A DNA stretch of 64,000 bases, from contig NZ_CP150166.1 in assembly GCF_037963765.1 (NCBI RefSeq), positions 470,001 to 534,000 on the forward strand, given 5' to 3'. This DNA comes from Sporosarcina sp. FSL W8-0480. GTDB lineage: Bacteria; Bacillota; Bacilli; Bacillales_A; Planococcaceae. The notes under the pieces were generated by a model. That model saw nothing but the letters and a program-made list of their open reading frames with translations. It had not been told where the DNA came from and searched no databases. Below, in pieces: positions 54,666-63,497 of this stretch; position 1 is the stretch's first letter; every line of letters begins with the position of its first letter. The position numbers and the translations under genes are program-made.

Positions 54666-54752
54666 GGCTCAACAGGGACACTTTCAAAATGACGAAATTT
54701 TCATGTTTGTGTTGGATAAATATGGTAGACTGGTAAAAATGGGGGTGTTGTG

Positions 54753-55550
54753 ATGAATTCATCCAATAAGGTGTTATCTTTGCGTGACGTCACAATGAGA
54801 TATGGTACGAAGACCGTATTGAATGGTGTGAACTTGGAAGTGGAGCGCGGGCAGATCATCGGTTACATTGGTCCGAATGGTGCCGGAAAAAGTACGACTG
54901 TGAAAATTATGCTTGGATTGATAAATGATTATAAAGGTCAGGTGGAAATATTCGGACAGAATATCGCTTCGGGGAATCCATCTTACAAGAAACGGATTGG
55001 TTATGTGCCGGAGCAGGCGGAGCTGTACGATAATCTTACGGCGATGGAATACTTGGCGTTTACCGGGGAGTTATATGGACTTGATCGGAAATTCGCGGAA
55101 GAGAAAGCGCAAAAGCTTATAGAGGAATTCGAGTTAGGTCATGTGATGCACTCGAGAATTTCTTCATTTTCAAAAGGGATGAAGCAGAAAGTGCTTATCA
55201 TTTCGAGCCTGCTCCATAATCCAGATCTATTGTTTTTTGATGAACCATTGAGTGGACTCGACGCAAACAGCATGATGGTCATTCGGGAAATGTTAGCGCA
55301 ATTGGCTGCGCAAGGGAAAACAATATTTTATTCCTCACATATCATGGATATCGTTGAGAAAATCAGCACTCGGATTGTTCTGTTAGTCAATGGAGTTGTT
55401 GTTGCGGATGGCAGTTTCGAGGAATTACAGGAGAGAAGTGAAGAAGGTTCGCTGTCGGGCATCTTCAACCAACTGACAGGATTCACGGATCATGCAAGCA
55501 GAGCGGAGCGGTTCATCTCGATCGTAGAAGGCGGAGCTGCCGATGAATGA
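54753..55550 (+). CDS. ABC transporter ATP-binding protein (exporter type)
   Basis: 265 residues: Walker A GPNGAGKST (about 39), Q loop YVPEQAELYDNLT, signature SSFSKGMKQKVLI, Walker B LLFFDEPLSGLD, switch YSSHIMD. ABC-2/EcsA-like exporter ATPase. Start ATG 54753 after GGGGGTG. It overlaps the next gene by 8 nt. Confidence 0.9.
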   Translation: MNSSNKVLSLRDVTMRYGTKTVLNGVNLEVERGQIIGYIGPNGAGKSTTVKIMLGLINDYKGQVEIFGQNIASGNPSYKKRIGYVPEQAELYDNLTAMEYLAFTGELYGLDRKFAEEKAQKLIEEFELGHVMHSRISSFSKGMKQKVLIISSLLHNPDLLFFDEPLSGLDANSMMVIREMLAQLAAQGKTIFYSSHIMDIVEKISTRIVLLVNGVVVADGSFEELQERSEEGSLSGIFNQLTGFTDHASRAERFISIVEGGAADE

Positions 55551-57174
55551 GTTTCGGACGCTAACATTCCTCTCCAAATTAAAATGGATTTTTGTGAAGG
55601 CGGGAATTGATTACAACGCAATGGAAACGATACTTCGCATGAAATTGACGATGGATGGCAGACGTACACCGACGATTTTCACTGGACAGAAGAAGAAGGA
55701 AGGCAATCAGTTCCTGAAGTCCTTATGGATCTACGGGCTGTATGGCCTTATGATTATCCCGTTTATGCTTTTCGGGGACGGTCATTACATCTTCCAGATG
55801 AGTATCGTATTCGGTATCATGATGTTCATCTTGGCAACAACGATGGTATCCGATTTCTCCACTGTGTTGCTCGATATTCGCGATAAAACGGTTCTACAGA
55901 CGAAGCCCGTGAGCAGTAGGACGATCAACACGGCGAAGATTATCCATATATTGATCTATATGTTTTTCATAACGGGTTCTTTCATCGCAATTCCTCTTGT
56001 TGTGGGGCTGTTCAAAAATGGAATTGTATTCACGCTTGTCTTTCTTACGGCATTGATATTGACGATGCTTTTCGTAGTCGTTTTCACTTCGCTAATGTAT
56101 TTTTTAGTCTTGCGCTTTTTCGATGGCGAAAGACTGAAGGATATCATTAATTATGTGCAAATCATTTTGTCCGTAGGCGTTATCATTGGGTATCAAGTCC
56201 TGATCCGTGCATTCGATTTTGCTGACTTGGAATTGGCGTACACATTCAACTGGTGGCATGTGTTTTTGCCGCCGGTGTGGTTCGGAGCTGCCTTCGAGTT
56301 ATTGTTGAATCAAGACTTTTCCACAACACTCATTCTTTTATCAACGTTCGCCTTGGTCATACCAATCATTTCAATATTTATTTACGTAAAGCTGATGCCT
56401 TCATTTGAACGTAATATGGATAAGTTGATGGGTGGGTCGAAAAGTAGGAAAAGGTCAGGCCGGTTGATGGAATTATGGGGTCGGGTCTGTTGCCGAAACA
56501 GGGAAGAGAGGATGTTCTTCCGTTATGCATCATTGATGATGAAACAGGAACGGAATTTTAAACTTAGAGTGTATCCCTCCCTTGGATTCGCCTTCATCTT
56601 TCCATTCATTTTCATCTTTACGGAATTGCAGATGAGAACGCTTGAAGATATCTCTACGGGTAGCATGTTTTTGCTCATCTATTTCGGGAACATGATGGTT
56701 CCGACAATTATCCATACGCTACAGTTTTCCGATAATTATAAAGGAAGTTGGTTATTTCGGGCATCGCCGATCCAACAACCCGCAGCTGCATATAGCGGGA
56801 CGTTGAAAGCATTTTTAGTGAAATTGTATGTGCCGGTTTTCCTGTTGCTGTCAATCGCGTTCATCGCCATTTTCTCGACGCGAATTTTACCGGACTTGTT
56901 CGCGGTGTTTTTAGGGGCAATCCTTCACTCGTTGCTAACATATAAATGGATGAATGCAGGTGAATTTCCGTTCACGGAGTCATTTGAATTTGCACAAGCG
57001 GAAGGATCAGTGAAGATGTTTTTGATCAGTCTTGGAGCAGGGATTTTCGTCATTGCACATTTGATCGCGAATGCGGTTGTTGGCGGGATTTATGTGTATA
57101 TCGTGTTGTTGTTGATAGCGGTGTTTTTTGGTTGGCGTAAGGTGTTTCCGTTAAAGGGTGGAGAGATTGGATAG
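55543..57174 (+). CDS. ABC transporter permease, multi-spanning
   Basis: 543 residues with about twelve hydrophobic helices. After a cytoplasmic N-terminal segment (1-60), helices follow at about 62-90, 95-115, 140-165, 170-200, 205-225 and onward. Partner of the ATPase it overlaps. The export substrate is unknown. Confidence 0.85.
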   Translation: MNEFRTLTFLSKLKWIFVKAGIDYNAMETILRMKLTMDGRRTPTIFTGQKKKEGNQFLKSLWIYGLYGLMIIPFMLFGDGHYIFQMSIVFGIMMFILATTMVSDFSTVLLDIRDKTVLQTKPVSSRTINTAKIIHILIYMFFITGSFIAIPLVVGLFKNGIVFTLVFLTALILTMLFVVVFTSLMYFLVLRFFDGERLKDIINYVQIILSVGVIIGYQVLIRAFDFADLELAYTFNWWHVFLPPVWFGAAFELLLNQDFSTTLILLSTFALVIPIISIFIYVKLMPSFERNMDKLMGGSKSRKRSGRLMELWGRVCCRNREERMFFRYASLMMKQERNFKLRVYPSLGFAFIFPFIFIFTELQMRTLEDISTGSMFLLIYFGNMMVPTIIHTLQFSDNYKGSWLFRASPIQQPAAAYSGTLKAFLVKLYVPVFLLLSIAFIAIFSTRILPDLFAVFLGAILHSLLTYKWMNAGEFPFTESFEFAQAEGSVKMFLISLGAGIFVIAHLIANAVVGGIYVYIVLLLIAVFFGWRKVFPLKGGEIG

Positions 57175-57178
57175 AACG

Positions 57179-57212
57179 CAAAAAGGATGCGCATCGAGGT
57201 GCATCCTTTTTT
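57179..57212 (+). terminator. Terminator of the ABC exporter operon
   Basis: AAAAAGGATGC, loop, GCATCCTTTTTT; array E begins 4 nt later. Confidence 0.93.
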
Positions 57213-57215
57213 GGT

Positions 57216-57335
57216 GTTTATGCGTGTTTGGAGTGATTTATGCGTGATTGTCGGAGTTTATAAGCTTTTGGGACGTTTTATGCGTGATTGCGGGGATTTA
57301 TGAGCTTTTGGTGGAATTTATGCGTTTTTGGATTA
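57216..57335 (+). repeat. Array E copy 3: six 20-nt units
   Basis: Units at 57216, 57236, 57256, 57276, 57296 and 57316. Word TTTATGCGTG or TTTATGCGTTTTT; third unit is TTTATAAGCTTTTG and fifth TTTATGAGCTTTTGG, the same variants seen in other copies. Confidence 0.95.
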
Positions 57336-57432
57336 GCGAAGGCGATTTATAGTGGAGGATAATGATTTTTTATCCACCCTGTTATAGTGGTAAGATATAA
57401 GAAAACAATTGTTCCCAGAAGGAGACGAGCTA

Positions 57433-60400
57433 ATGGGGATTCATTTAACTCAAAACAAAATAATGGATTTATGTGGCTCCGTTTCGTTCAAACGGGGCGA
57501 AATGTATTACCGTGCAGGGAAAGTGATCTTAAAAGAACTTAATGATAATTATTGCAAAGCGATTGTGGAGGGGAAGGAAAACTTCCATGTGACGATTGAA
57601 AGTGATGGTGAAATTCGGACGGAATGCAGTTGTCCGACTTTGCCTTTTTATAGATACAAATGTCAGCATGTGGCGGCGGTTTTGATTGCTATGAATGAAC
57701 AGATGGAAGTGACGACCGAACAGGCATTGACGGAGGGCCTGCTTTCCCTTTTCGATAGCAAGCCAAGGCCAAGTGGGCATCAGCTACATTTTGAAGATAG
57801 GGAAGTGTTGGAGTTAACCTTCACTTTATCGCCGGTCCCGACTAATAAAGGTTTTGTGTTAGGCATTGATCTGCAAATAGAAGGCGTATTGGTGGGGGAC
57901 GTTCGGCAGTTTTTGGAGGATGTGAATGAAGGGCGGACAAGCTCATTGAATTCCGCCTTTACATTTGACGTTAACCTTCATTGTTTCAAGCGGGAGGCGG
58001 ATGCTGTCTTACAAAGACTAATTGAGATTAACAGTGGAGCACAAACCTTCCGTGGGGGCGTTCCGCGAACATTGGTCATCCCCCCTGCCGCTTGGGAAAA
58101 GGTTCTTTCGGATTTGAATGAAGCACCGGAAGTTTATATGGAAACCTACGGCAAGCCTGCAGCACGTTTACGTATCCAGGAAACGGGCCTACCAGTAAAG
58201 TTCAATTTCATAAAAAGACCGGAGAAGGGGCATTTCTTAAAAATTGACGGGTTGGATCATGTCCTTATGCTGCAACCTTATAATCTTGTCCTTTGTGATT
58301 TGCAATTGTTCCAAATGTCGAGTGAGGATTGTAAGCGGCTCGCGGATTTGAAACAGATGGTTGAAACGTCGGGCACGCATCATCTCCCGATATCTAATGA
58401 ACAAATTGGTTTTTTCATTGAAAAGGTAGTTCCGGGGTTGCGGAGAATCGGGGAAGTCCAACTTGATGAAACGGTTTTGGACCAACTTGTGAAATCCCCA
58501 CTGAATGCAAAACTGTATTTGGACCGGGTGAATAACAGATTGCTTGCGAGCCTTGAATTCCAATACGATCATATCGTCATCAACCCCTTAATCGAGCGGG
58601 AGTTGCCGGCTAACTCCGTTTTAATCCGTGACTTGGAAAAGGAAGAGAAAATCCTACAGATAATGGAGGAAAGTTCATTTGCCCAGACGGATGAAGGCTA
58701 TTTATTGCATAACGAGGAATTGGAGTATGAGTTCCTTTACAATGTACTGCCGCGGATTGAGAAATTAGTGCGTGTCTATGCAACGACTGCGATCCGGATT
58801 CGGATTTTTAGAGGGAGCGCCAAACCGCGTATCCGGGTGAAAGCGTTTGAGGAAAAAACGAATTGGCTTGAATTCAAGTTCAGCATGGATGGCATCCCAG
58901 ACAAGCAGATCCGAGAAATACTTCAGGCACTTGAGGAAAAGAGGAAGTATTATCGATTGAAAAGCGGTGCCCTTCTTTCACTCGAAACGAGGGAATTTGA
59001 GGAAATTCGCCGGTTTATGAATGAAGTGCCCGGTGAGTTGGATGAACTCGAAAAGGGTTTAAATATGCCAATTATTAGGGGGCTTCGATTTTTGGACTCT
59101 GTCGGCAACGATGAACTGCTTGCTGTTGAGGAATCGGCACGTCAGTTTCTTGGACGACTTCTACATCCGGAAAATTCCGCGTGGGACATACCATTGTCTA
59201 TGGAAAACATATTACGCGATTACCAAAAAAACGGTTTTAAATGGATGAAAACAATTGCTGAATTTGGGGTCGGCGGGGTGCTGGCGGATGATATGGGGCT
59301 CGGTAAAACATTGCAAAGCATTGCGTTCATCGTTTCCGAATTACCGAAGCTCCGCAGAGAAAAGCGGCAAGTGCTCATCATTTGTCCTTCTTCGCTAACA
59401 TATAACTGGTTGAGCGAGCTGAAGAAGTTTGCACCAGAGATTGATGCAATCGTGTTGGATGGGAATAAAAAGGAGAGGGCTGAGAAACAAGCAGATGCGG
59501 CAGACAAAAATGTCCTGATCACCTCCTATCCATTGATACGGCGAGATATTGCCTGGTACGAAAAGCAGAATTTCCATACGGTGTTTTTTGACGAAGCGCA
59601 AGCGTTTAAAAACCCGTTCACACAGACTGCGAGAGCGGTGAAAAAGTTACAGGCGACCCATCGGTTTGCATTGACGGGAACGCCTATCGAAAACTCATTG
59701 GAGGAATTATGGTCGATCTTCCACGTCGTTTTTCCCGAACTGTTCATGGGCTTGCGGGAATTCAGCGAGCTTACACGGAAGTCGGTTGCACGGCGCATCC
59801 GTCCATTTTTACTCCGGCGGATGAAAGAGGATGTCCTTGAGGAGTTGCCGGAGAAGATTGAGTCAATCGAGTCTTCGGAATTGCTGCCGGAACAGAAGGA
59901 GTTATACGCCGCCTATTTGGCGAAGCTGCGTCATGATACATTAAGGCATTTAGATAAGGATACATTACGGAAGAATAAAATTCGGATTTTGGCGGGTTTG
60001 ACGAGACTACGTCAAATTTGCTGCCATCCGGGGTTATTCGTGGACGGCTATGAAGGAAGCTCGGCGAAATATGAGCAGTTGAAGCGATTGATCGGGGAAT
60101 CTCAGCGTGCAGGAAGGCGGGTGTTAATCTTCTCGCAGTTCACGAAAATGCTTGATATCATCGGTAGGGATTTGGCGATGGAAGGTACACCGTTCTTTTA
60201 TTTGGATGGGTCGACGCCTTCAGAAGAACGGCTCGAACTATGCGACCGATTTAACGCGGGTGAGCGTGACCTGTTTTTGATTTCATTGAAAGCAGGCGGG
60301 ACGGGATTGAACCTCACGGGAGCGGATACCGTCATATTATACGACCTATGGTGGAACCCGGCGGTTGAGGAGCAGGCAGCGGACCGCGCGCACCGTATTG

Positions 60401-60567
60401 GACAGCAAAACGCCGTCCACGTCATTAAGCTTGTTGCACGCGGAACGGTTGAGGATAAAATGAACGAGTTGCAAGATAGGAAAAGGGATTTAATAGGTGA
60501 AGTCATTGACGCGGAAACGGGTTCATTATTGACAGAAGAAGATATAAAGGATTTGTTAGAAATTTAA
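57433..60567 (+). CDS. SWI2/SNF2-family helicase with SWIM zinc finger
   Basis: 1044 residues from ATG 57433 (GAAGGAGA 7 nt upstream; a TTG at 57409 precedes that site). Order: SWIM zinc finger near 45-85 (CSCP, then CQH), a bacterial SNF2-associated region (about 100-570), SNF2 ATPase with motif I DDMGLGKT (about 620), DEAQ box in FFDEAQAFKN, TGTPIENS, and a helicase C domain ending in QAADRAHRIGQ. DNA-dependent ATPase that remodels protein-DNA or protein-RNA polymerase complexes. Complete. Confidence 0.94.
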   Translation: MGIHLTQNKIMDLCGSVSFKRGEMYYRAGKVILKELNDNYCKAIVEGKENFHVTIESDGEIRTECSCPTLPFYRYKCQHVAAVLIAMNEQMEVTTEQALTEGLLSLFDSKPRPSGHQLHFEDREVLELTFTLSPVPTNKGFVLGIDLQIEGVLVGDVRQFLEDVNEGRTSSLNSAFTFDVNLHCFKREADAVLQRLIEINSGAQTFRGGVPRTLVIPPAAWEKVLSDLNEAPEVYMETYGKPAARLRIQETGLPVKFNFIKRPEKGHFLKIDGLDHVLMLQPYNLVLCDLQLFQMSSEDCKRLADLKQMVETSGTHHLPISNEQIGFFIEKVVPGLRRIGEVQLDETVLDQLVKSPLNAKLYLDRVNNRLLASLEFQYDHIVINPLIERELPANSVLIRDLEKEEKILQIMEESSFAQTDEGYLLHNEELEYEFLYNVLPRIEKLVRVYATTAIRIRIFRGSAKPRIRVKAFEEKTNWLEFKFSMDGIPDKQIREILQALEEKRKYYRLKSGALLSLETREFEEIRRFMNEVPGELDELEKGLNMPIIRGLRFLDSVGNDELLAVEESARQFLGRLLHPENSAWDIPLSMENILRDYQKNGFKWMKTIAEFGVGGVLADDMGLGKTLQSIAFIVSELPKLRREKRQVLIICPSSLTYNWLSELKKFAPEIDAIVLDGNKKERAEKQADAADKNVLITSYPLIRRDIAWYEKQNFHTVFFDEAQAFKNPFTQTARAVKKLQATHRFALTGTPIENSLEELWSIFHVVFPELFMGLREFSELTRKSVARRIRPFLLRRMKEDVLEELPEKIESIESSELLPEQKELYAAYLAKLRHDTLRHLDKDTLRKNKIRILAGLTRLRQICCHPGLFVDGYEGSSAKYEQLKRLIGESQRAGRRVLIFSQFTKMLDIIGRDLAMEGTPFFYLDGSTPSEERLELCDRFNAGERDLFLISLKAGGTGLNLTGADTVILYDLWWNPAVEEQAADRAHRIGQQNAVHVIKLVARGTVEDKMNELQDRKRDLIGEVIDAETGSLLTEEDIKDLLEI

Positions 60568-60618
60568 TGCTGTTTAAGTGTCGCTGGATACGATGATACT
60601 GAAGTTGAGGTGAATCAG

Positions 60619-61044
60619 TTGAAAGCATTTAAATTCTTGATTGGGACAGTGGCGGTACTCGCCCTTATTGTATTTGGCGTCTATCATTTTGGCACGAAAT
60701 TCATTGCGGATGAAGTGATGGGCCAAGTTGCTGCGGAACTTGAGTCTACCGGTCAGTTGGACGATTTGAAAAAGGAAATCCAAAATAATCCGGAGTTGCG
60801 TACGTTCATTGAAGAAGGGAAAAACGCGGATAGCTCTAAGCTGCCGTTCAAAACGAAAGAAGAAGCAACCCGCGTATTGCTGAAGAAGTTTGATCTTGCC
60901 GAAATCAACGATATTCAAGTTAAAGTGCGTCAAGGCATGACAGCAACCGAGCAAGAGGAGCTGTTGACTAAGATTCAAAGCAAGCTGACGGAGGAAGAAA
61001 TGCTTGCGTTGAAAGCTTTGGCTTATAAAGAGCTGTTTAAATGA
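60619..61044 (+). CDS. Small membrane-anchored protein, function unknown
   Basis: 141 residues. TTG 60619 is placed 6 nt after GAGGTG; GTG 60610 sits on that site. One N-terminal hydrophobic helix (about 4-23), then a helical, charged outer domain (LTEEEMLALKALAYKELFK at the end). It follows the helicase gene by about 50 nt and may be co-transcribed. I recognise no named family. Confidence 0.78.
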   Translation: MKAFKFLIGTVAVLALIVFGVYHFGTKFIADEVMGQVAAELESTGQLDDLKKEIQNNPELRTFIEEGKNADSSKLPFKTKEEATRVLLKKFDLAEINDIQVKVRQGMTATEQEELLTKIQSKLTEEEMLALKALAYKELFK

Positions 61045-61083
61045 AAAACCGCTTCAGTCGGAGGTGACTGGAGCGGTTTTTTG
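61045..61083 (+). terminator. Terminator after the small membrane protein gene
   Basis: AAAACCGCTTCAGTC, 6-nt loop, GACTGGAGCGGTTTTTT. Confidence 0.93.
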
Positions 61084-61129
61084 TCGGGAAATTAGTGTTT
61101 TGCCGGCTAAAGGAAGTCCGTTTAAAACT

Positions 61130-61255
61130 TATTGGTCATTTCCCGAAAGTTATCGATCATTTCCCGAGTTATATCGATCAATTGGAAGAGGATATTGATT
61201 ATTTCCCTGATTATATCGGTTATTTCCCGCAATATATGGTCGTTTTGTGACCTTT
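61130..61255 (+). repeat. Array B copy 4: six 21-nt units, overlapping a gene end
   Basis: Six exact 21-nt units from 61130. The fourth from the right end is the deviant TATCGATCAATTGG and the right-end unit is TATGGTCGTTTTGTGACC. The minus-strand NERD gene runs into it: its last 31 codons and stop are array sequence. Confidence 0.95.
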
Positions 61256-62235
61256 GACCTAATTGATTCGTGAAGTTTCCTAATGGTTTTTATGTCCGCA
61301 ATATAGACTCTTCCCTTATTTTCTCCTTCACTGGGAATTTCCATCTGCATTAATAATCGTTTTGCTTTTTGCCGACAATCTAATCGTAAAAACTGCCGAC
61401 ATTCTTTATTTGTAAAGCGATAACCAATCAACATAAAGTAATCCACTATCGCTTGAACATGGGCTTTCTCGTCAACATGACCGCATTGTTGACAGCCCCA
61501 TCCGTTGTAAATCGAAGTCATTCCATGAATGCCACAATGCACACAATAAACTCCCGTAATAAGTTCAGCCTGCTGAATACCATATTTCGATATCAATGGA
61601 AAGGGATCATACTCGCGATGGGCGCTATGAAGCATATTCGCGATTTCCTCGAGAGGAAGCGAATTGGGATTGCTGTGAAATGAGTGAAGTCTACGAAGAA
61701 AAATAGGGATTGTAAAGGGGAAAAGGAGCTGCAAATCTTTACGGTGGTTCACGAATTGTTGTTGCGGTCTGGGGAAAACCGCTGCATGATGTATGGGAAT
61801 GGAAAGCTGATGTGCATGAAACCAATCTTCAAGGAGCATTTTATTTCGCTCAAGTTGGACGGATGGACATTCAAAGGCGTCGACTTGTCCATTTTCAAGG
61901 GTACGCGTCAGTTGATTATACTCTTCACGGAAATTGATCTGGCCGGCAATGTTTTTCATTTCGAGGATGACTGCTCCTTGCTGACAGAGGAAAAGTGTAT
62001 CAATCTGGAATTTACCGGTAGATTGGAGATTCAAATCGTGAAGGATGTAATGTTCGAAAGGGAACTGGTATTTCTGGAAAACATCCGCCAGTATTCTTTC
62101 GCCGTTATCACCGGCGCGGGTTATCCTTAGTTCATTCTCGATATCTGCATAGCGAGGGTGACTCTTCGGCAGCCGTCGCAGAAGTGCCTCCAATCCGGTT
62201 GCTTTTAAAGAACTTGTCTTTTCCTTTACGATCAA
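61150..62235 (-). CDS. NERD-domain protein with zinc ribbon and array-encoded tail
   Basis: 361 residues, TTG start 8 nt after GGAGGCG. Nuclease-related NERD domain (about 35-150: GERILADVFQKYQFP, QIDTLFLCQQGAVILEMKNIAG), middle helical part, a zinc-ribbon-like Cys set (CVHCG about 234, CQQCG about 252), and a C-terminal helical region to about 330. Residues from about 331 on (Asn/Tyr/Gly/Arg-rich) are encoded by array B, so the natural stop was lost and the tail is not part of the family. NERD proteins are predicted DNA-processing nucleases. Confidence 0.83.
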   Translation of the reverse strand: MIVKEKTSSLKATGLEALLRRLPKSHPRYADIENELRITRAGDNGERILADVFQKYQFPFEHYILHDLNLQSTGKFQIDTLFLCQQGAVILEMKNIAGQINFREEYNQLTRTLENGQVDAFECPSVQLERNKMLLEDWFHAHQLSIPIHHAAVFPRPQQQFVNHRKDLQLLFPFTIPIFLRRLHSFHSNPNSLPLEEIANMLHSAHREYDPFPLISKYGIQQAELITGVYCVHCGIHGMTSIYNGWGCQQCGHVDEKAHVQAIVDYFMLIGYRFTNKECRQFLRLDCRQKAKRLLMQMEIPSEGENKGRVYIADIKTIRKLHESIRSKVTKRPYIAGNNRYNQGNNQYPLPIDRYNSGNDR

Positions 62236-62361
62236 TTAAACATCGCCTCCTTTAAACTATAATGTCATTCTATCATACTAATTAGATAACTTCCTCGATT
62301 TACATAGGCAAATAATCCATCTCCCTTTATAATTAGCCTATGGAACATGAGGAGGAATAAG

Positions 62362-63183
62362 ATGTTAACGACTGAACAGCTACAGAAAATCGCAAACTTG
62401 CAAAAAGAATGCGAAACACATGACGGGATTTTATTGAAATTAAACTGGGATATGCTTCGTCAACGTGAAAATCATTCGATGGATTTCTTTCATTACGTGG
62501 ATGGCGAGCTTGTTGCGTATTTGGCCCTTTACGGATTTGGCTCAACCGTGGAAGTTTGCGGGATGGTGAAGCCTGCCCATCGAAATCAAAACCACTTTAC
62601 AAATTTATGGAAACAAGCGCTGCCGGTCATCAAAGAAAAGGGGTATAAAAAAGTCTTATTGAATGCACCTTCCACTTCCGAATCGGCAAAAGGTTGGCTC
62701 AAGAATCTGCCATGCACCTATGACCTTTCTGAATACCAAATGGTGTGGAAATGGCGGTCTTTGGAAGAAAGCAGTGGTATCCAATTAAGGCAATCCACTG
62801 AGGATGATGTCCCGTTTGAAATCGAATTGGATGTATTAGGCTTCGGCATGTCGCAGGAAGACGCTGAAATTCATCAACAAGAAGTGAAAAATTATCCAAA
62901 TGACACACATTTCATCATTGAAGCGGATGGCAAAAGCGTTGGCAAGATCAGAGTGAGCCGGAATGATGGCGAGTCCTATATTTATGGATTTGTCGTTCAC
63001 CCCGACTTCCAAGGCAATGGATATGGCCGCCAAGCATTGCAAGCAGTCGTCCATATGGAACAGCCTTCCGGCAACCCGATCAGACTTGAAGTGGAAGCGA
63101 AAAACCGCAATGCGCTTCGTCTATATGAGTCAATTGGATTCCAAACAGTCCAAGGACAGGATTATTATCTTTGGGATGAATAA
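62362..63183 (+). CDS. GNAT family N-acetyltransferase, two-domain
   Basis: 273 residues from ATG 62362 (8 nt after GAGGAGG; the ATG at 62347 is before it). Residues 1-130 form a GNAT-like N-terminal half, 135-273 the catalytic one: IYGFVVHPDFQGNGYGRQAL is the acetyl-CoA loop, then EVEAKNRNALRLYESIGF. Substrate unknown. Confidence 0.87.
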   Translation: MLTTEQLQKIANLQKECETHDGILLKLNWDMLRQRENHSMDFFHYVDGELVAYLALYGFGSTVEVCGMVKPAHRNQNHFTNLWKQALPVIKEKGYKKVLLNAPSTSESAKGWLKNLPCTYDLSEYQMVWKWRSLEESSGIQLRQSTEDDVPFEIELDVLGFGMSQEDAEIHQQEVKNYPNDTHFIIEADGKSVGKIRVSRNDGESYIYGFVVHPDFQGNGYGRQALQAVVHMEQPSGNPIRLEVEAKNRNALRLYESIGFQTVQGQDYYLWDE

Positions 63184-63186
63184 AGA

Positions 63187-63216
63187 AAAAAGTTCGGCGT
63201 TTGCCGAACTTTTTTG
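63187..63216 (+). terminator. Terminator after the two-domain GNAT gene
   Basis: AAAAGTTCGGC, GTT loop, GCCGAACTTTTTT. Confidence 0.92.
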
Positions 63217-63240
63217 TTGCCGAAAAAGGCGTCATTATAG

Positions 63241-63474
63241 TTATGCCTGGTCAAACAGTTTCCGCATCTCACTATCTCTACGCCCGCGTTCTTCTTCATC
63301 CGCCAAGTCATATTTCTTCAGCAAATGGAAAAAATCATTCAGTATCTCTTGGTCACGTCTCTCATTTAGGAAACGGACGCCACTTTCATATATTCCCGCT
63401 GGAAGAAAAACTTGTTGCTCTTTCAATTTCGCTAAAACGTCTTCCATTGAGTGGTCGATTGTACATCTACTCAC
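63241..63474 (-). CDS. Small conserved protein, function unknown
   Basis: 77 residues with GTG start 8 nt after GGGGAGGT. Soluble, helical, charged: MSRCTIDHSMEDVLAKLKEQ and ending RRDSEMRKLFDQA. It resembles small group-specific proteins of Bacillales without known role. The downstream VOC gene lies upstream on the same strand. Confidence 0.7.
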   Translation of the reverse strand: MSRCTIDHSMEDVLAKLKEQQVFLPAGIYESGVRFLNERRDQEILNDFFHLLKKYDLADEEERGRRDSEMRKLFDQA

Positions 63475-63497
63475 GTTAAAAACCTCCCCATTTTAAG

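Noticed and set aside
4652..61255. Arrays as CRISPR loci
   Set aside because: No unique spacers, units only 20-21 nt, degenerate repeats and no cas genes in the window.
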